This document shows positions 32,604 through 43,035 of a stretch of 64,000 bases of DNA, piece by piece. The notes below the pieces were generated by a model. The model did no database searches, was not told the DNA's origin, and saw only the letters and a program-made list of their open reading frames with translations. The stretch lies in NCBI GenBank assembly GCA_905221605.1, contig CAJNDS010002716.1:126001-190000 (forward strand). The letters are read 5' to 3'. The position numbers were made by a program, and so were the translations under genes. This stretch comes from Symbiodinium natans. Its lineage: Eukaryota; Sar; Dinophyceae; Suessiales; Symbiodiniaceae. Within the stretch, counting starts at the first letter, position 1. Every line of letters starts with the position of its first letter.

Positions 32604-33229
32604 GATCGCCAAGAAAAAGAGGAGTGGCGAGAGAAGCGTAAGAAGGAACGTGATGCAGCTATAGAAAGGATGAAGATGAAGGACGGCCACCTTGATATCT
32701 TGATATCGCCCAGCGTTCCTGCACATGATTGCAGACGTATAGTCGCTGTCAGGAGGTTGATGCCAAGAAGGACGAGCCCCACTTCTTTGCTTTGGTCAAC
32801 ATCGAGCCCTAGGCAGCATGAATCTGCAAATCGCTGCCGTCAGGAAGCAGAACGGAGAGAGCTGGAGAAATTCAAGGAAGAAAATCCTCAGGCCTTGCAG
32901 CAAGTAGCACATAGATGCTGGCTCGGTGAGGCATTCTTTGTTTGATATTGCTCTAAACGATACGGCGCCTGCTGCGGCGTATTGTGTGCGGCCTAGCCTC
33001 TTCTTTTCTCGGCGCCTATCTTGCGGACACAAAATTAATGGATTGGTCGCTCTACGACATCAGCGTAGATCAATTTTCTTTGGTAGCTCTCCGAAACATA
33101 GCTGATGTCTACTTGGCATCTTCTCAAGGGGCTGCAGAGCTCCTGTTTATGCAGCCATTTCACAAAGGTGAGGTCTAGTCTAGTCCCCACACGCAATCCA
33201 GGCTGAGTAACTTCTGACTGACGGACTTG

Positions 33230-33260
<31 letters not shown>

Positions 33261-36200
33261 TCTCGTTGCCATGCGTTTATATGGTTGACTTTGAGAAAGG
33301 TTCCGAAATGGACACTCTGCAGCATCTGCTTGAGGCAAAACTAAAAGGTACGCTGTGGGGGCCGTGTTTTGGCATGTCTGTTATGTTCCAGTTCTTGTTT
33401 GTCGGCAGACAAAAAACAGACGGTTGGATGGCTTTTTGGTTGTTGCTTAGTCTTTCTGTAGGTTTCTGCTTACGCATAGCCAGCCCACGACAGAGTGTCA
33501 CCGCAATTGTCGAGACACTCATCTTCTTCTCAGGAAATTGGGAATTCCCCGTATTCCCCCCTCCACCCCCCTCCACCCCCCTCCACCCCCCTCCACCCCC
33601 TCCACCCCCTCCACCCCCCCCTCCACCCCCCCACCCCCCCCTCCCACCCCCCTCCACCCCCCCCCCCCCCCCCCACCCCTCCTCCCCCCTCCACCCCCTC
33701 CACCCCCCACCCCCCTCCACCCCTCCACCCCCCTCCACCCCCGTCCACCCCCTCCCCCCTCCACCCCCCCACCCCCCCTCCACCCCCCCCTCCACCCCCC
33801 CCCCACCCCCCCCCTCCCACCCCCCTCCACCCCCCCTCCACCCCCTCCACCCCCCTCCACCCCGCCCTTCCCCAAATTATCAGGCTATTACGAGATGATG
33901 ATGCAAAACCTTGTGGAAGCATTGGGAATGCACACCAAGATATCCGTGATCAAGTACCATTGGCATATGTTGGCATTGTTTTGGAAGTCCCAAAATAGAT
34001 GTCTGCTCACAGTATTCCCGTTCGTGCCTCGAATACTTTGTAGTCTTATGGTTTGAGGGAAGTCCTTCCTTTCTTCCTAAGCACTACCTTTTCTGTGCAT
34101 CTTCATAGGAGACAAGCCCTACTAATACAGACTTTTGCTTTGGCAAAACAGGCTCACTTGAATTTACAGCGGTCCCGTCAAGCCACAGAAAACCAAGCGA
34201 TTCCATAGAGTGCTCTATAGGGAAATGCATGCAACAAGCACATTTCTTGAAGAAATTAGGCCTGTCAAAAGCATATCTAGGGGCGAGACATAGAGATTTA
34301 CATTTCCATAGTGCGGATACTTGATGGTCGTGCGCAACATTGCACGTGGCACGGAAAAAGCGCAATACACCAAGTTTCTTTTGTAGGGGGAAACCTCGAA
34401 TCTTGGGATTTGTTGATGGCTCTTTTTCTCAAGAGTTTTCGGTGCGTAAGTTTGTCCAGTGGCACACTGGACATTAATGTTCCACCAAGCATCACATAAA
34501 TCGATGGAATCCTTGGCAAGGTTTTGGCCTTCAAAGTGCCGGGACAAGATTCTGAATGCATTGCGGCACGGGCCAATATTACATTTGCGTGTGGTTACGA
34601 AGTAATTCGGCTTTCTTTCAGGGTTTTTGCCGGTTCTACATATAAAGGAAAAAAGGCTCCAAGTGCATTTGGCCCAGGGATTCAACACCAGGTCACGAGA
34701 AGGGATCGTTGCAGATTGAGATCTTTCGCATGCCGCGATAGCAGATTCACGTGGTTAAAACGTCGCATTTTTGCTTTTTTCTCCATCCAGAGGATGTAGG
34801 CAGAAATGCTTGGGGTCCAGGCTGGCGTAACTGCAACGTTGTGAAAGCACAACATTCAACTGACATCCAAGCGATTAGCGCTTGGACATCATCCCACTAC
34901 TTAGTAGTTTCGTGGGCATTTGATTCATGAGCGGGCCACTGCCCTTTGCACAAAAGATGCTTTAAATAAGCTTTATCAGCCTTTTCCATAGCTGGGTGGC
35001 ATGAACTTGCACAGAGACGCTAAACCAGGCGTTTGAGGAAATGTGCGGGGCTCAGGCGTTGTGTCAGTGCACTGCCACTTCCATGCAGTCTGCCCTGCCT
35101 TACCCATCAAATCCGACACCCGAGGAAGACCCAGCAGGAAGAGGAAAAAAGACAACAGGCCGAGCAAAAGAAAAGGGAGAGGCTCATGAAGGCACTCGAA
35201 AAGGTTTTGCTAGAACGGCTTGGCAATGCAGTGTTTTCCTGTTGGTAGCTGTTTAGCTCCCCACAGTCCCCACACTTGCAGTTTCAAGGCTGCATGGGAG
35301 CGGAAGAAACGCATGGAGGCATTGGGTGCCCACATGTTTTGATGCGCCGTGGCGTGTATGGACATCCGTGGAGGCAGGAGAAGATGACGCAGAATCAGGC
35401 TTGAAATGGCATGAGGATTTTGGGTGTAAAGCTCGTGGGTTGCACAACTCTGCGCGCAGGCCCCGCGCCTCCAACCAGGGGCCCGAGCAAAAAGCCGAAG
35501 GCCTTGTAGTGAAATTTTGTCCTGCGGTGGTGCCCACTGAAAAGTCAAGGCGTCAGGATCTTGGTACAGCACAATCGCCGCTGTGATCATTTTGGCCGTC
35601 TTGGGCGGCATTGGGTATGTGGCAATCACAGGCAGACCTTGCACAGCACTCTATTGAGTTCCATATAAGCACGGAGCACGAAGCCTACCACGAAGCACAA
35701 CGTATGGCGAGTACAGGCAAGGCATCCGCACCAGCAGGTGGTCGGAGCGGGGGCAAGGGAAAGAAGAAGCACCTGACTTGCAAAATGATTTTAAGCAATG
35801 ATTTGCAACACTAGTGCACATTTGTCGAACAGCATGCTCGAGTCTGCTTCAAGTTGCCAGAACAAGGAGGTGATGGCACCGAAATCGATTCAGAGGCATC
35901 CGCCCCGATGCGCCGGGCAAGGCCAGAAGGCAATGATGCTTGAGACTTATGAAAGTGCTGACTGTGATTGATGTGTTGCTCACTGCTATCACAGTTTGTT
36001 TTTTTGCCGCGACCTGCAACGCAACTCGAGGTCTGCAACATCCCGCAGATTTGTTCTCGCAAAATTTCTGAAATGGACGCTGGACTACCCACTGCAGAAG
36101 GATTCCCTGCTGCTAGAATTGTGGATGCTCAGGCAGAGAACGCTTTCACTGTCTGACCTGTACAGGGCCATTGGCCAGTGCCCAAAGAGAAGGCACCAGG

Positions 36201-36770
36201 AAAGGATGGAGCTAAAGGCCACGGCGTATGGAAACAAGCCTGGGTCCGCGTTGTTTTGCCAAGCTGGACAAGCGCCAATTTCGCCAAATCAGGTAGCTCC
36301 TGATGTTCTTGTTTGCAGCCCTGACCTTGCAAGTTTTTTGTTCAGAGCAGATGCATGTGCTACAGGTAAGAGGGCACGTGCTGAATGCAACTTGCAAGAG
36401 ATGATCGCATGCCATCATTTGCTACGCCCTGGCTACAGACGTCCCGCTTTGTGCAGCACTACTGACTACTGCATGCACACTCGGGCAACCATCACGGGCA
36501 CATTGACGATCCAATCGAACCACAGCAGAGATTTGATAAAATCAACGTTGGCCATCGTTGGCCCTGCGTGCAGTGCGAGCTGGATATGGCACCTCGCCAT
36601 TGGAGAGGGTGTGCAGCATTGTTTTGCGTTAAGCCCGTGCGCAGCGTCGTCTCTGCAGCCTGTTGCAGAGGGTTCCTGGCAATGAGGCACTCGGTGTCGC
36701 CAAGGCGAACTGCGAGGCCAAGTCGATGTGGAAACACAATTCGAAGCGCGCAGCGCTGGGAGTAAGTGGG
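32604..36770 (+). CDS. Hypothetical multi-exon gene, charged and Lys/Glu-rich protein
   Basis: At least ten plus-strand segments look like exons. They include 32604-32715 (after TTTCCCAG: QEKEEWREKRKKERDAAIER), 32753-32809 (VDAKKDEPHFFALVNIE), 32844-32903 (AERRELEKFKEENPQALQQ), about 32980-33168 (YLADTKLMDWSLYDISVDQF, IADVYLASSQGAAELLF), 33282-33348 (GSEMDTLQHLLEAKLK), about 33886-33998, about 35130-35220 (EKRQQAEQKKRERLMKALEK), 35287-35340 (AAWERKKRMEALGAHMF), 35690-35780, 36058-36155 (EMDAGLPTAEGFPAARI) and 36690-36770 (NEALGVAKANCEAKSMWKHN). Several begin after AG and end before GT, GC or GA. Basic-acidic stretches predict coiled coil. I recognise no family. The segments could belong to more than one gene. 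The intron after 33348 contains the C-rich minisatellite. Confidence 0.45.
33228..33258 (+). repeat. (CA)n microsatellite
   Basis: About 15 CA units, between the exon-like segments ending at 33168 and starting near 33282. Confidence 0.9.
33548..33866 (+). repeat. (CCCCCTCCA)n minisatellite, strongly pyrimidine-biased
   Basis: About 320 bp of CCCCCTCCAC and CCCCTCCAC units with C runs up to 14 give an almost purine-free plus strand apart from the single A of each unit. The minus strand is correspondingly G-rich (GGGTGGAGG). All six frames are open across most of it, so predicted Pro/Gly proteins here are artefacts. Confidence 0.95.
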
Positions 36771-37020
36771 CAAGTGTCCGCAGTGTTCGCTTTGGGCTCT
36801 TGTGTTGTTTTCTTCTCTCACGTGCCGTCCTCTTAGACTCTCCAGATTTTCCTTGTTTCCTTCTTTTGATCACTTTTGTTAAGTCCTTGCTTCCTCCTCG
36901 GTGCTTTTGTGCCGTTGGTGGGCTAGGTTCCTTCAACATCCTATATCTTTTGCATATGGAACTACTTGATTTGCGATGCGGGCAGCTTGCGTACACTAGA
37001 GAAGTGTATAGAATGTCTTT
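36771..37020. other. Stretch without recognised gene
   Basis: Pyrimidine-rich, without a supported exon. Confidence 0.35.
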
Positions 37021-37068
<48 letters not shown>

Positions 37069-37112
37069 TTATTTATATTTATATTTATATTTATATTTAT
37101 GTATTTATTTAC
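37021..37112. repeat. (TA)n then (TTTA/TTTATA)n microsatellite
   Basis: A pure TA run of about 20 units changes into TTTATTTATTTATATT repeats. The junction between motifs is sharp. Confidence 0.9.
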
Positions 37113-38620
37113 CCCAATTGCTAAAGAACTCAACCCAGCCCTCAAACACAAAACACCACACGAGGAAGACAGAACGAAGCAGTTCCCAAACACACACCCG
37201 CGTCGGCTAGTCAAACCGGCCCAGAAACTGGAACCATCAGTTATCAATCTTGCCTAAGAATCCTGAGGCCAACAGTGACATCATTAGCCAATTGCTGAGT
37301 GGCGGCTACAGCGCAGCCGCGGTTGCAACTTGGGCTTCGTGTTGCTGTCCTGTGCGTTGCAGCATCACGTGCTGCGCAGCGTTGCGGTGGCGAACCCAGG
37401 CAGGAACTGTAGCCCCAGATCTGGCACGAGCAGCGCAGCCCGCACAAGCTGTTCCTGCGCTGCCTTCCAGCACATGGCCGTCCCATTACACGCCGATCAG
37501 GATTGTAATACGCGTCCAAATATGTCAACTGAGCGCATTTTTGTTTTTCCATCTCTGCATTTGTTGCATGTCGAGAGCCCGCAACTCACCATGCATGCAA
37601 ATGCGAACAGGAGAGTCAAGTTTACCAACGTGGACGAGGCGATGACCGCACCGCCACACCTGTAAGTCGTCCAGTAAAACATGGCCTTGATCGGTGAAGT
37701 GGCTCCGTTAGGTGCTCGACCTTATGAAGCCACAGTCTGCCGCCGGCCTCCCCCTCATCATAGAAGGATCTGGCATCATCGAGGCCCCACAAGGACATGA
37801 ACCTTGTCAGTGATTCTTGAGGGTTTGTTGGGCGCAGTAGAAAGCTGCACGTGGATTGGCCGACCACCAGAGAATCCATGCGTGGCAGGTCGAGAAATGG
37901 GATGATGTATCCTATGTCCAGAAGATATGGAACGATCGGCAGGCACTGATCGTGGCACAATGCGACACAGTGTAGTTTCTTTTTCGAGGTCCCTCAGGGC
38001 TCAACTCATGGTAGGTCCTGGTCAAGAAGTCTCCCAACTCCAAGTTTCGCATCTCGGCTTCAATGGCTGCCCTGTGGCCCATTGGGATCCCAGTCGCACC
38101 TGCAAGCGAGACCTTTCTAGTTCAAAAGGATATTTCGACCTGAAGAAGAACACCGGCAAGTTTGAATTTCGGCACCCAAGCGGCTGTAGCGGTGCTTTTT
38201 GCAACACGTGCGATGATACGTGAAAGTACTGGGAGCAAGACCTGCGTACGCAGCTCTCAGGCAGCCGGTGCGGGACCTTCAGGCGACACAGTGAAGGGTT
38301 TTGTGTAGTACCCAGAATCCAGGAGGTCAGATGCAACACAGTGCACAATCACAAGCATGCGAAGTCAGCGCATGTTCCTGGGTCAGGAAACTTTCACCAC
38401 TTTCCTTGAGCGGGCTGGGAAGATCCTCAACGAAGGTGGCGAAACCGGGGCAGACCAAACAAAGGAGGGCATATTTGTTCGATTTGTTTTCGGCAGTTGT
38501 TTGTGTGTACGTTTGTTTTGTGGTCTGGTGGTCCCCTGCTCTGCTGGTTCCGTTGTCTGCTGGTCCTCCGGTTTGCTGGCTGGTCCACGGTCCCATTGTA
38601 TTATAAATAGTGTATATATA
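37113..38620. other. Stretch without recognised gene
   Basis: Frames at 37927-38223 and 38225-38400 look weakly protein-like (KNTGKFEFRHPSGCSGAFC; YWEQDLRTQLSG) but conflict in frame and have no recognisable family. Confidence 0.3.
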
Positions 38621-38627
38621 GTATCTG

Positions 38628-38960
38628 TAGTCTCTATTGTATACGATGTATAATATATATATATATGTATATATGTATATGGTCCCTACCCCCCCCCCCC
38701 CCCCCCAAAGGTATGCCCCCCTCCCCCTCCACCTAAACCTTATACCCTTACCCTGGGGGGGGGGGCGCGGACCTTAAACCCAAAACCCGAACCCCCACAA
38801 CAACACCCACACCACAGGGGGGGGCGCGGGGGTGGGCCCTAACCCTTAAACCTTAAACCCTAACCCCCCAACAACACCCACACCGCAAAGGGAGAAATTG
38901 GGTGGGGGTAGGGATACAAGGGAGGGTGGGGGGGGGGGGGGGGGGAGGTGGGCGTGGCAG
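38628..38960. repeat. TA microsatellite, homopolymer C/G runs and telomere-like two-copy repeat
   Basis: A (TA)n/(TATG)n run ends in a C run at about 38691. Two copies of a ~68-bp unit follow (about 38755-38820 and 38818-38886). Each begins with GGGGGGGCGCGG, passes through CCTTAAACCC-type words and ends with CAACAACACCCACACC. A G run lies at 38928-38946. The telomere-like words (AACCCTTAAACC, TTAAACCCTAACC) are inside the unit. Confidence 0.75.
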
Positions 38961-39063
38961 CCCTGGACCATATATGGTACCCCCCCAAAACCTACCTTTT
39001 TATTACTGTTTATTACTTTTTGTAATACTATAATAGTGATGCGTGGCACGTGGTACGTTTCGC

Positions 39064-39428
39064 AGATACAGCCGATTCAAAATTGAATCGGCCGATTCAA
39101 TTTCAATCGGGCCCCAAGCCGAAGATTGAAGATTGAAGATTCCCAGGAACTCTTTCTGGGAAATCTTCGGTTTCGGGCCCGATTCAAATTGAATCGGCCG
39201 ATTCAATTTGAATAGGCCCGGCCTGTTCAGATTGAAGATTCCCAGAAAGAGTTCCTGGGAATCATCAATCTTCAATCTTCATTTGGGGGCCCGATTGAAA
39301 TTGAATCGGCCCGATTCAATTTGAATCGGCCTCAGCTTTGAATATTGAATGGGAATCTTCAATCTTCAATCTTCAGTTTGGGGGGCCGATTCAAATTGAA
39401 TCGGCCGATTCAATTTGAATCGGCTGGT
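39064..39428. repeat. Nested palindrome field built on CCGATTCAAATTGAATCGG
   Basis: At least five near-perfect palindromes of the type GCCGATTCAA(A)TTGAATCGGC occur, several of them back to back (CCGATTCAATTTGAATCGGCC). The arm AGATTCCCAGGAACTCTTTC (39138-39157) has its exact reverse complement GAAAGAGTTCCTGGGAATC near 39246. Both arms extend outward into GAAGATTGAAGATT and its complement, giving a stem of roughly 40 bp around a loop that itself holds palindromes. A third GGGAATCTTCAATCTTCAATC arm follows near 39350. No coding capacity. Confidence 0.9.
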
Positions 39429-39559
39429 TTCCTGACATTGAAATTTTTAATCTTATCACGTCTCGCAGCTCCTGTGTGGCTGAATATAGTTGGGTGCTTC
39501 CTATAGCCTGAAGGCATGGCGAGCCAAGACTTCAAAGTCGAAGGTTGCGTGCGCGTTCA

Positions 39560-40255
39560 GGTTAATTGCAACCCTATAGGGTTTCGGGGCTTCTACTAAA
39601 CCCTGGACCTTCAAACCTTAACCCTATAGGGTTTAAAGGTTACGTGTTTCGGTTTAGTTGCAGGCATATCTTAAACCCTAAACCTTTAAACCTTAGCGCT
39701 ATAAAGTTTACAGGTTGCAGGTTTCGGTTTAATTGCACGTCAAGGTTTAAATACCTACATCTTAAACCCTAGACCTTGAATTAACCCCATAAAGTTTAAA
39801 GGTTTGGAGTTTCGGTGTATTTGCAGGTCAAGGTTTAAATGCCTATATCTTAACCCCTAAACCTTTAAAACTTAACCCTGCAGGGTTTAAAGGCTTTAAA
39901 GGTTAAAGAATGAGGCTTACTTCCTTAATCCTATAGGGTTTTTGGGTTTTCTTTAAAACCCTAAACCCTGAACCGATAGGGTTTTAGAGTGAGTATATCT
40001 TAAACCCTAAACCTGCAAACCTTAACCCTGCAAGGGTTAAAGGTTTCGCATTTCCGTTTAATTGCAGGTCAAGATTGAAATGTCTGAAACTTAAACCCTA
40101 AGCCTTTAAACCTTAACCCTATAGGGTGTTTAAAGGTTAAGGGTTTAGGTTTAATTGCTTAAACGTATAGGCTTCGGGTTTCGGGGCTTCTCGATAAACC
40201 CTAAACCCTGGACCGATAGGGTTTCGGAGAATAAGCCTTGACACACCCTGAAACA
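39560..40255 (+). repeat. Telomere-like tandem array with head-to-head CCCTATAGGG junctions
   Basis: Seven to eight degenerate units of about 85-110 bp. Each has CTTAAACCCTAAACCTTTAA, then CCTTAACCCTATAGGGTTTA, then AAGGTTKSRKGTTTCGGTTT and AATTGCAGGTCAAGGTTTAA. CCCTA and its complement TAGGG therefore face each other within every unit, so each unit is partly palindromic. The array is flanked by the nested palindromes on the left and the GGGATCCC family on the right. Confidence 0.85.
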
Positions 40256-40530
40256 AACCCAGAACGCGCAGCGGAGCGAAGAGGAGGGAAGAGGGGGGGA
40301 GTGGTGGGGAGTGTTTTTTGGTCCTGCCTATTTTGGAAGAATGACCCCTGGCACCCTCTCCCCTTTTATTGAGAAGCAAACTAAGTCCTTATAAGCAAAT
40401 GTGTTGTGTTGGAGATTGAGTACACAGATTACGTACCAACTCATACATATAAAGCCAATACACAGAATGTGATCCTCAACCACTCGGATTTTTAAAAATC
40501 AATATCAAGAATTCAATTGTACCGATGTAG
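40256..40530. other. Spacer between two repeat arrays
   Basis: GC-balanced to AT-rich spacer with no gene or repeat unit evident. Confidence 0.4.
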
Positions 40531-40544
40531 GGAACAGGATTGAG

Positions 40545-41270
40545 AGAAGAAGAATCGGGAACACGATTTAGGGATCCCGCTCTTTATGATGTAGCGAAAA
40601 TGCTTTTGGGATTGGGGTTCATTTTTGTGGACATAGGGGCTCTCCTCTTGAGGAATGAAGGACCACCCGCCTCATGGTTTATGCAATAGGGTTTTGTGAG
40701 TAAGGGACAAGATGTAGGGATCCCGCTCTTTAGGTTTTAGCGAAGAAGGATTTAGGTACTGTTTTTTTAGTTTTAAGGTTTAGGGGCTCTCCTCTTTAGG
40801 ATCATCACCTCTCCTTAGGGCTTGGGGAATAGGATTTAAGGAGGGATAAGATTTAGGGATCCCGCTCTTTAGGATTTGGCGAAAAGATTTGGTGAGTAAG
40901 GTTCGCTTTTATTGGGATTTAAGGATCCCCTCTTTAGGACTAGATTTAAGGATCCTGCTTCCAGCGATAAGACTTAGGGAATGGGCTCATTTTTAAGGCT
41001 CTAGGGCTCTCCTCTTTAGGATTTAGACCCCCGCAGTCAAACTCGTGGAAGAATTCGGCGTCCCGTCCCGCTCTTTAGGATTTAGAGATAAGATTTAGGG
41101 AATACATGGGGCTCATTTTTCTTTAGGATTCAGGGGCTCTCCTCTTTAGGATTGAAGGAGCCCCCCCTTCAGGGCTTAGGGAATAAGACTTAGGGAAGTA
41201 TTTTAAGGATGGAAGTAACTTAAGGGCCTCTTTAGGGCTTAGGGAACAGGATTTAGGGATAAAATGAAGG
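40545..41270 (+). repeat. Tandem family with GGGATCCCGCTCTTTAGG and GGGGCTCTCCTCTTTAGG cores
   Basis: Four to five diverged units of about 150-190 bp contain, in order, GATTTAGGGATCCCGCTCTT, TTAGGATTTAGCGAA, GGGGTTCATTTTT and TAGGGGCTCTCCTCTTTAGG. Copies begin near 40565, 40710, 40850, about 40920 and about 41060. TTTAGGG words recur throughout. No coding capacity. Confidence 0.8.
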
Positions 41271-41489
41271 GAACCGGTCGAAGTGCTGAGAATCGAATTC
41301 AACCGCCTTGACAGTCAAGGCTGTAGGTGCTGCGGTTTGGGGTTTAGGATGTAGAGTTTAGGCTTTATGGCTAAGGGTTTAGGGCATGCAGTGCTGTCTT
41401 TTCGCACCTCAGGCCGGAGCCTCAGTGGTCCTGGATTAAACGGGTATGGAGGTATTGAAAACTAGAAAACGGTAGGTTTTAGGGGAGGA

Positions 41490-41705
41490 GCATATATGTA
41501 TATATGTATATATGTATATATATATATATATGTATGTATGTGTGTGTGGGCGAGTGTGTAGTGCATATAATATACATGTATATAAAAAGGTGTCTTTGTA
41601 AAGTATATATGCATATGTACTATACATAGTACAAATACATATATATATATACATATATATATATATACACATATATATGTACAGTATATATATATATATA
41701 TGTAC
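41490..41705. repeat. (TATATG)n/(TA)n microsatellite
   Basis: Interrupted TATATG, TGTATG and TATA repeats over about 215 bp. Tyr/Ile-rich translations are artefacts. Confidence 0.9.
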
Positions 41706-42867
41706 ATACTGCATGTGCAATAACTATTCTGTATCTAGTACATATTTTAATATAGTATATTTAATACTATAATACAAAAGAATTTAATGTACATATTCCC
41801 TTAATTTTCACTTAATCCTAATACACCAGGTGCGAAACTATTTTTGAGAACTAAACATGAATTTGTCATGGATTCCTTTAATTCGCGTAACAGTTAAGGA
41901 CTAGCTAAACCTAGAAATTAATCAAGAGTTGGCATAAGCATGGTGAAGTATTTGCCAGGAAGTATGCCGATCTCAATATTAAATCGATATTGCTTGCAGC
42001 TGCTTTACATGCAGTTCTTTAATGGGGGATGGGAGAGCTTCTCGATTTCTTACCGTTCACTAGCCGAGTGACTTTTCGGAAGCCCTTGTCCCTAAGGTTT
42101 GTGGTCAAGCTATCTTCCAGAAAGATGAATCTACACCCTGTCATCCTGTTATGGAGTTATCACTTCTAGCGTGATGGCTCACAAGCCCTGGCCTGTAAGG
42201 TTTGTAGGTCAAGCTATCTTCAAAAAAGACGGATCGCAAGAACAACATGTACATCATCCTAAACATTTAGTTTTAACGTCTTGACGCGCCTGCTCTGTTT
42301 GCTGCGCCCCGCAACTTGGCATGTTCATGAAGGCAAGTGGCGTAGCCCGACTGCATCGTCTTGTTTTGGATGTTAATGCAACGCTGTAGGGCGCACCTGG
42401 CTACAAATTGGGAACGACACCCTGTTTACAACAGGAAATTATGAATCCATGTGTTTTGCTTGTTTGAGACTCTGTGCTGATATGTTTTTCCCTTTCTGAA
42501 AGAGAGCCACGCAGATCCCTACACATTTTATGCACCGTGTTTCTGAAACCTGTTGGACAAATTTGTCTGGATCTACTAGCCACATGTTTAAAGAAAAGGT
42601 TCCGCGTAGATCGGGTAGATTCTGTCAATCATGCTTGCTGAACAAAAGGTTGGACAAAACAGTGCTTTACACCTACCCCAGCATTGAGAACATAGCGGAA
42701 TCCTAGCTTAGTTTTGCACAACGAGTGATTAACGGGTCGTGCAAGAGTTGGTTTGGATTTGTTTGCCTCTACGAAGACCTTAAAATAACCCGACAGTGTG
42801 TATAGACAACAATGCTTGAGACTCATGGAAAGAGTTTAAATGGGTCCAAGCACAGCCATGACAAAAT
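41706..42867. other. AT-rich stretch with one ~45-bp duplication, no gene
   Basis: CCTAAGGTTTGTGGTCAAGC followed by TATCTTCCAGAAAGA (from about 42091) recurs as CTGTAAGGTTTGTAGGTCAA and GCTATCTTCAAAAAAGA (from about 42196). The rest shows no family-bearing frame. Confidence 0.45.
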
Positions 42868-42966
42868 CTAGCATTTTGTTAGTGGTGATTTTGGTGAGCT
42901 GATTGTCCACATCGATGTCCACAAACAACATTTTGTTCGTGGTGCTTTTGGTGGTCTGATTGTCCT
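42868..42966 (+). repeat. Tandem duplication of ~40 bp upstream of the FIH-like gene
   Basis: AGCATTTTGTTAGTGGTGAT then TTTGGTGAGCTGATTGTCC is followed, 57 bp later, by AACATTTTGTTCGTGGTGCT then TTTGGTGGTCTGATTGTCC. The two copies differ at a handful of sites. Confidence 0.75.
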
Positions 42967-43035
42967 GTCCGGGAGTCCGAAGCAACACCTCGACCGACAC
43001 GCGCATGCACATGTGGGCTTATCCAGTCGTTTAAC

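Noticed and set aside
33227-34056. Pro-rich and Gly-rich open frames of 118-223 codons on both strands
   Set aside because: All six frames are open across the CCCCCTCCA minisatellite. The length comes from the repeat, not from selection.
41280-41335. tRNA T-arm-like string near GAATTCGATTCTCAGCA (minus strand)
   Set aside because: D arm and acceptor stem could not be found at the required distances.
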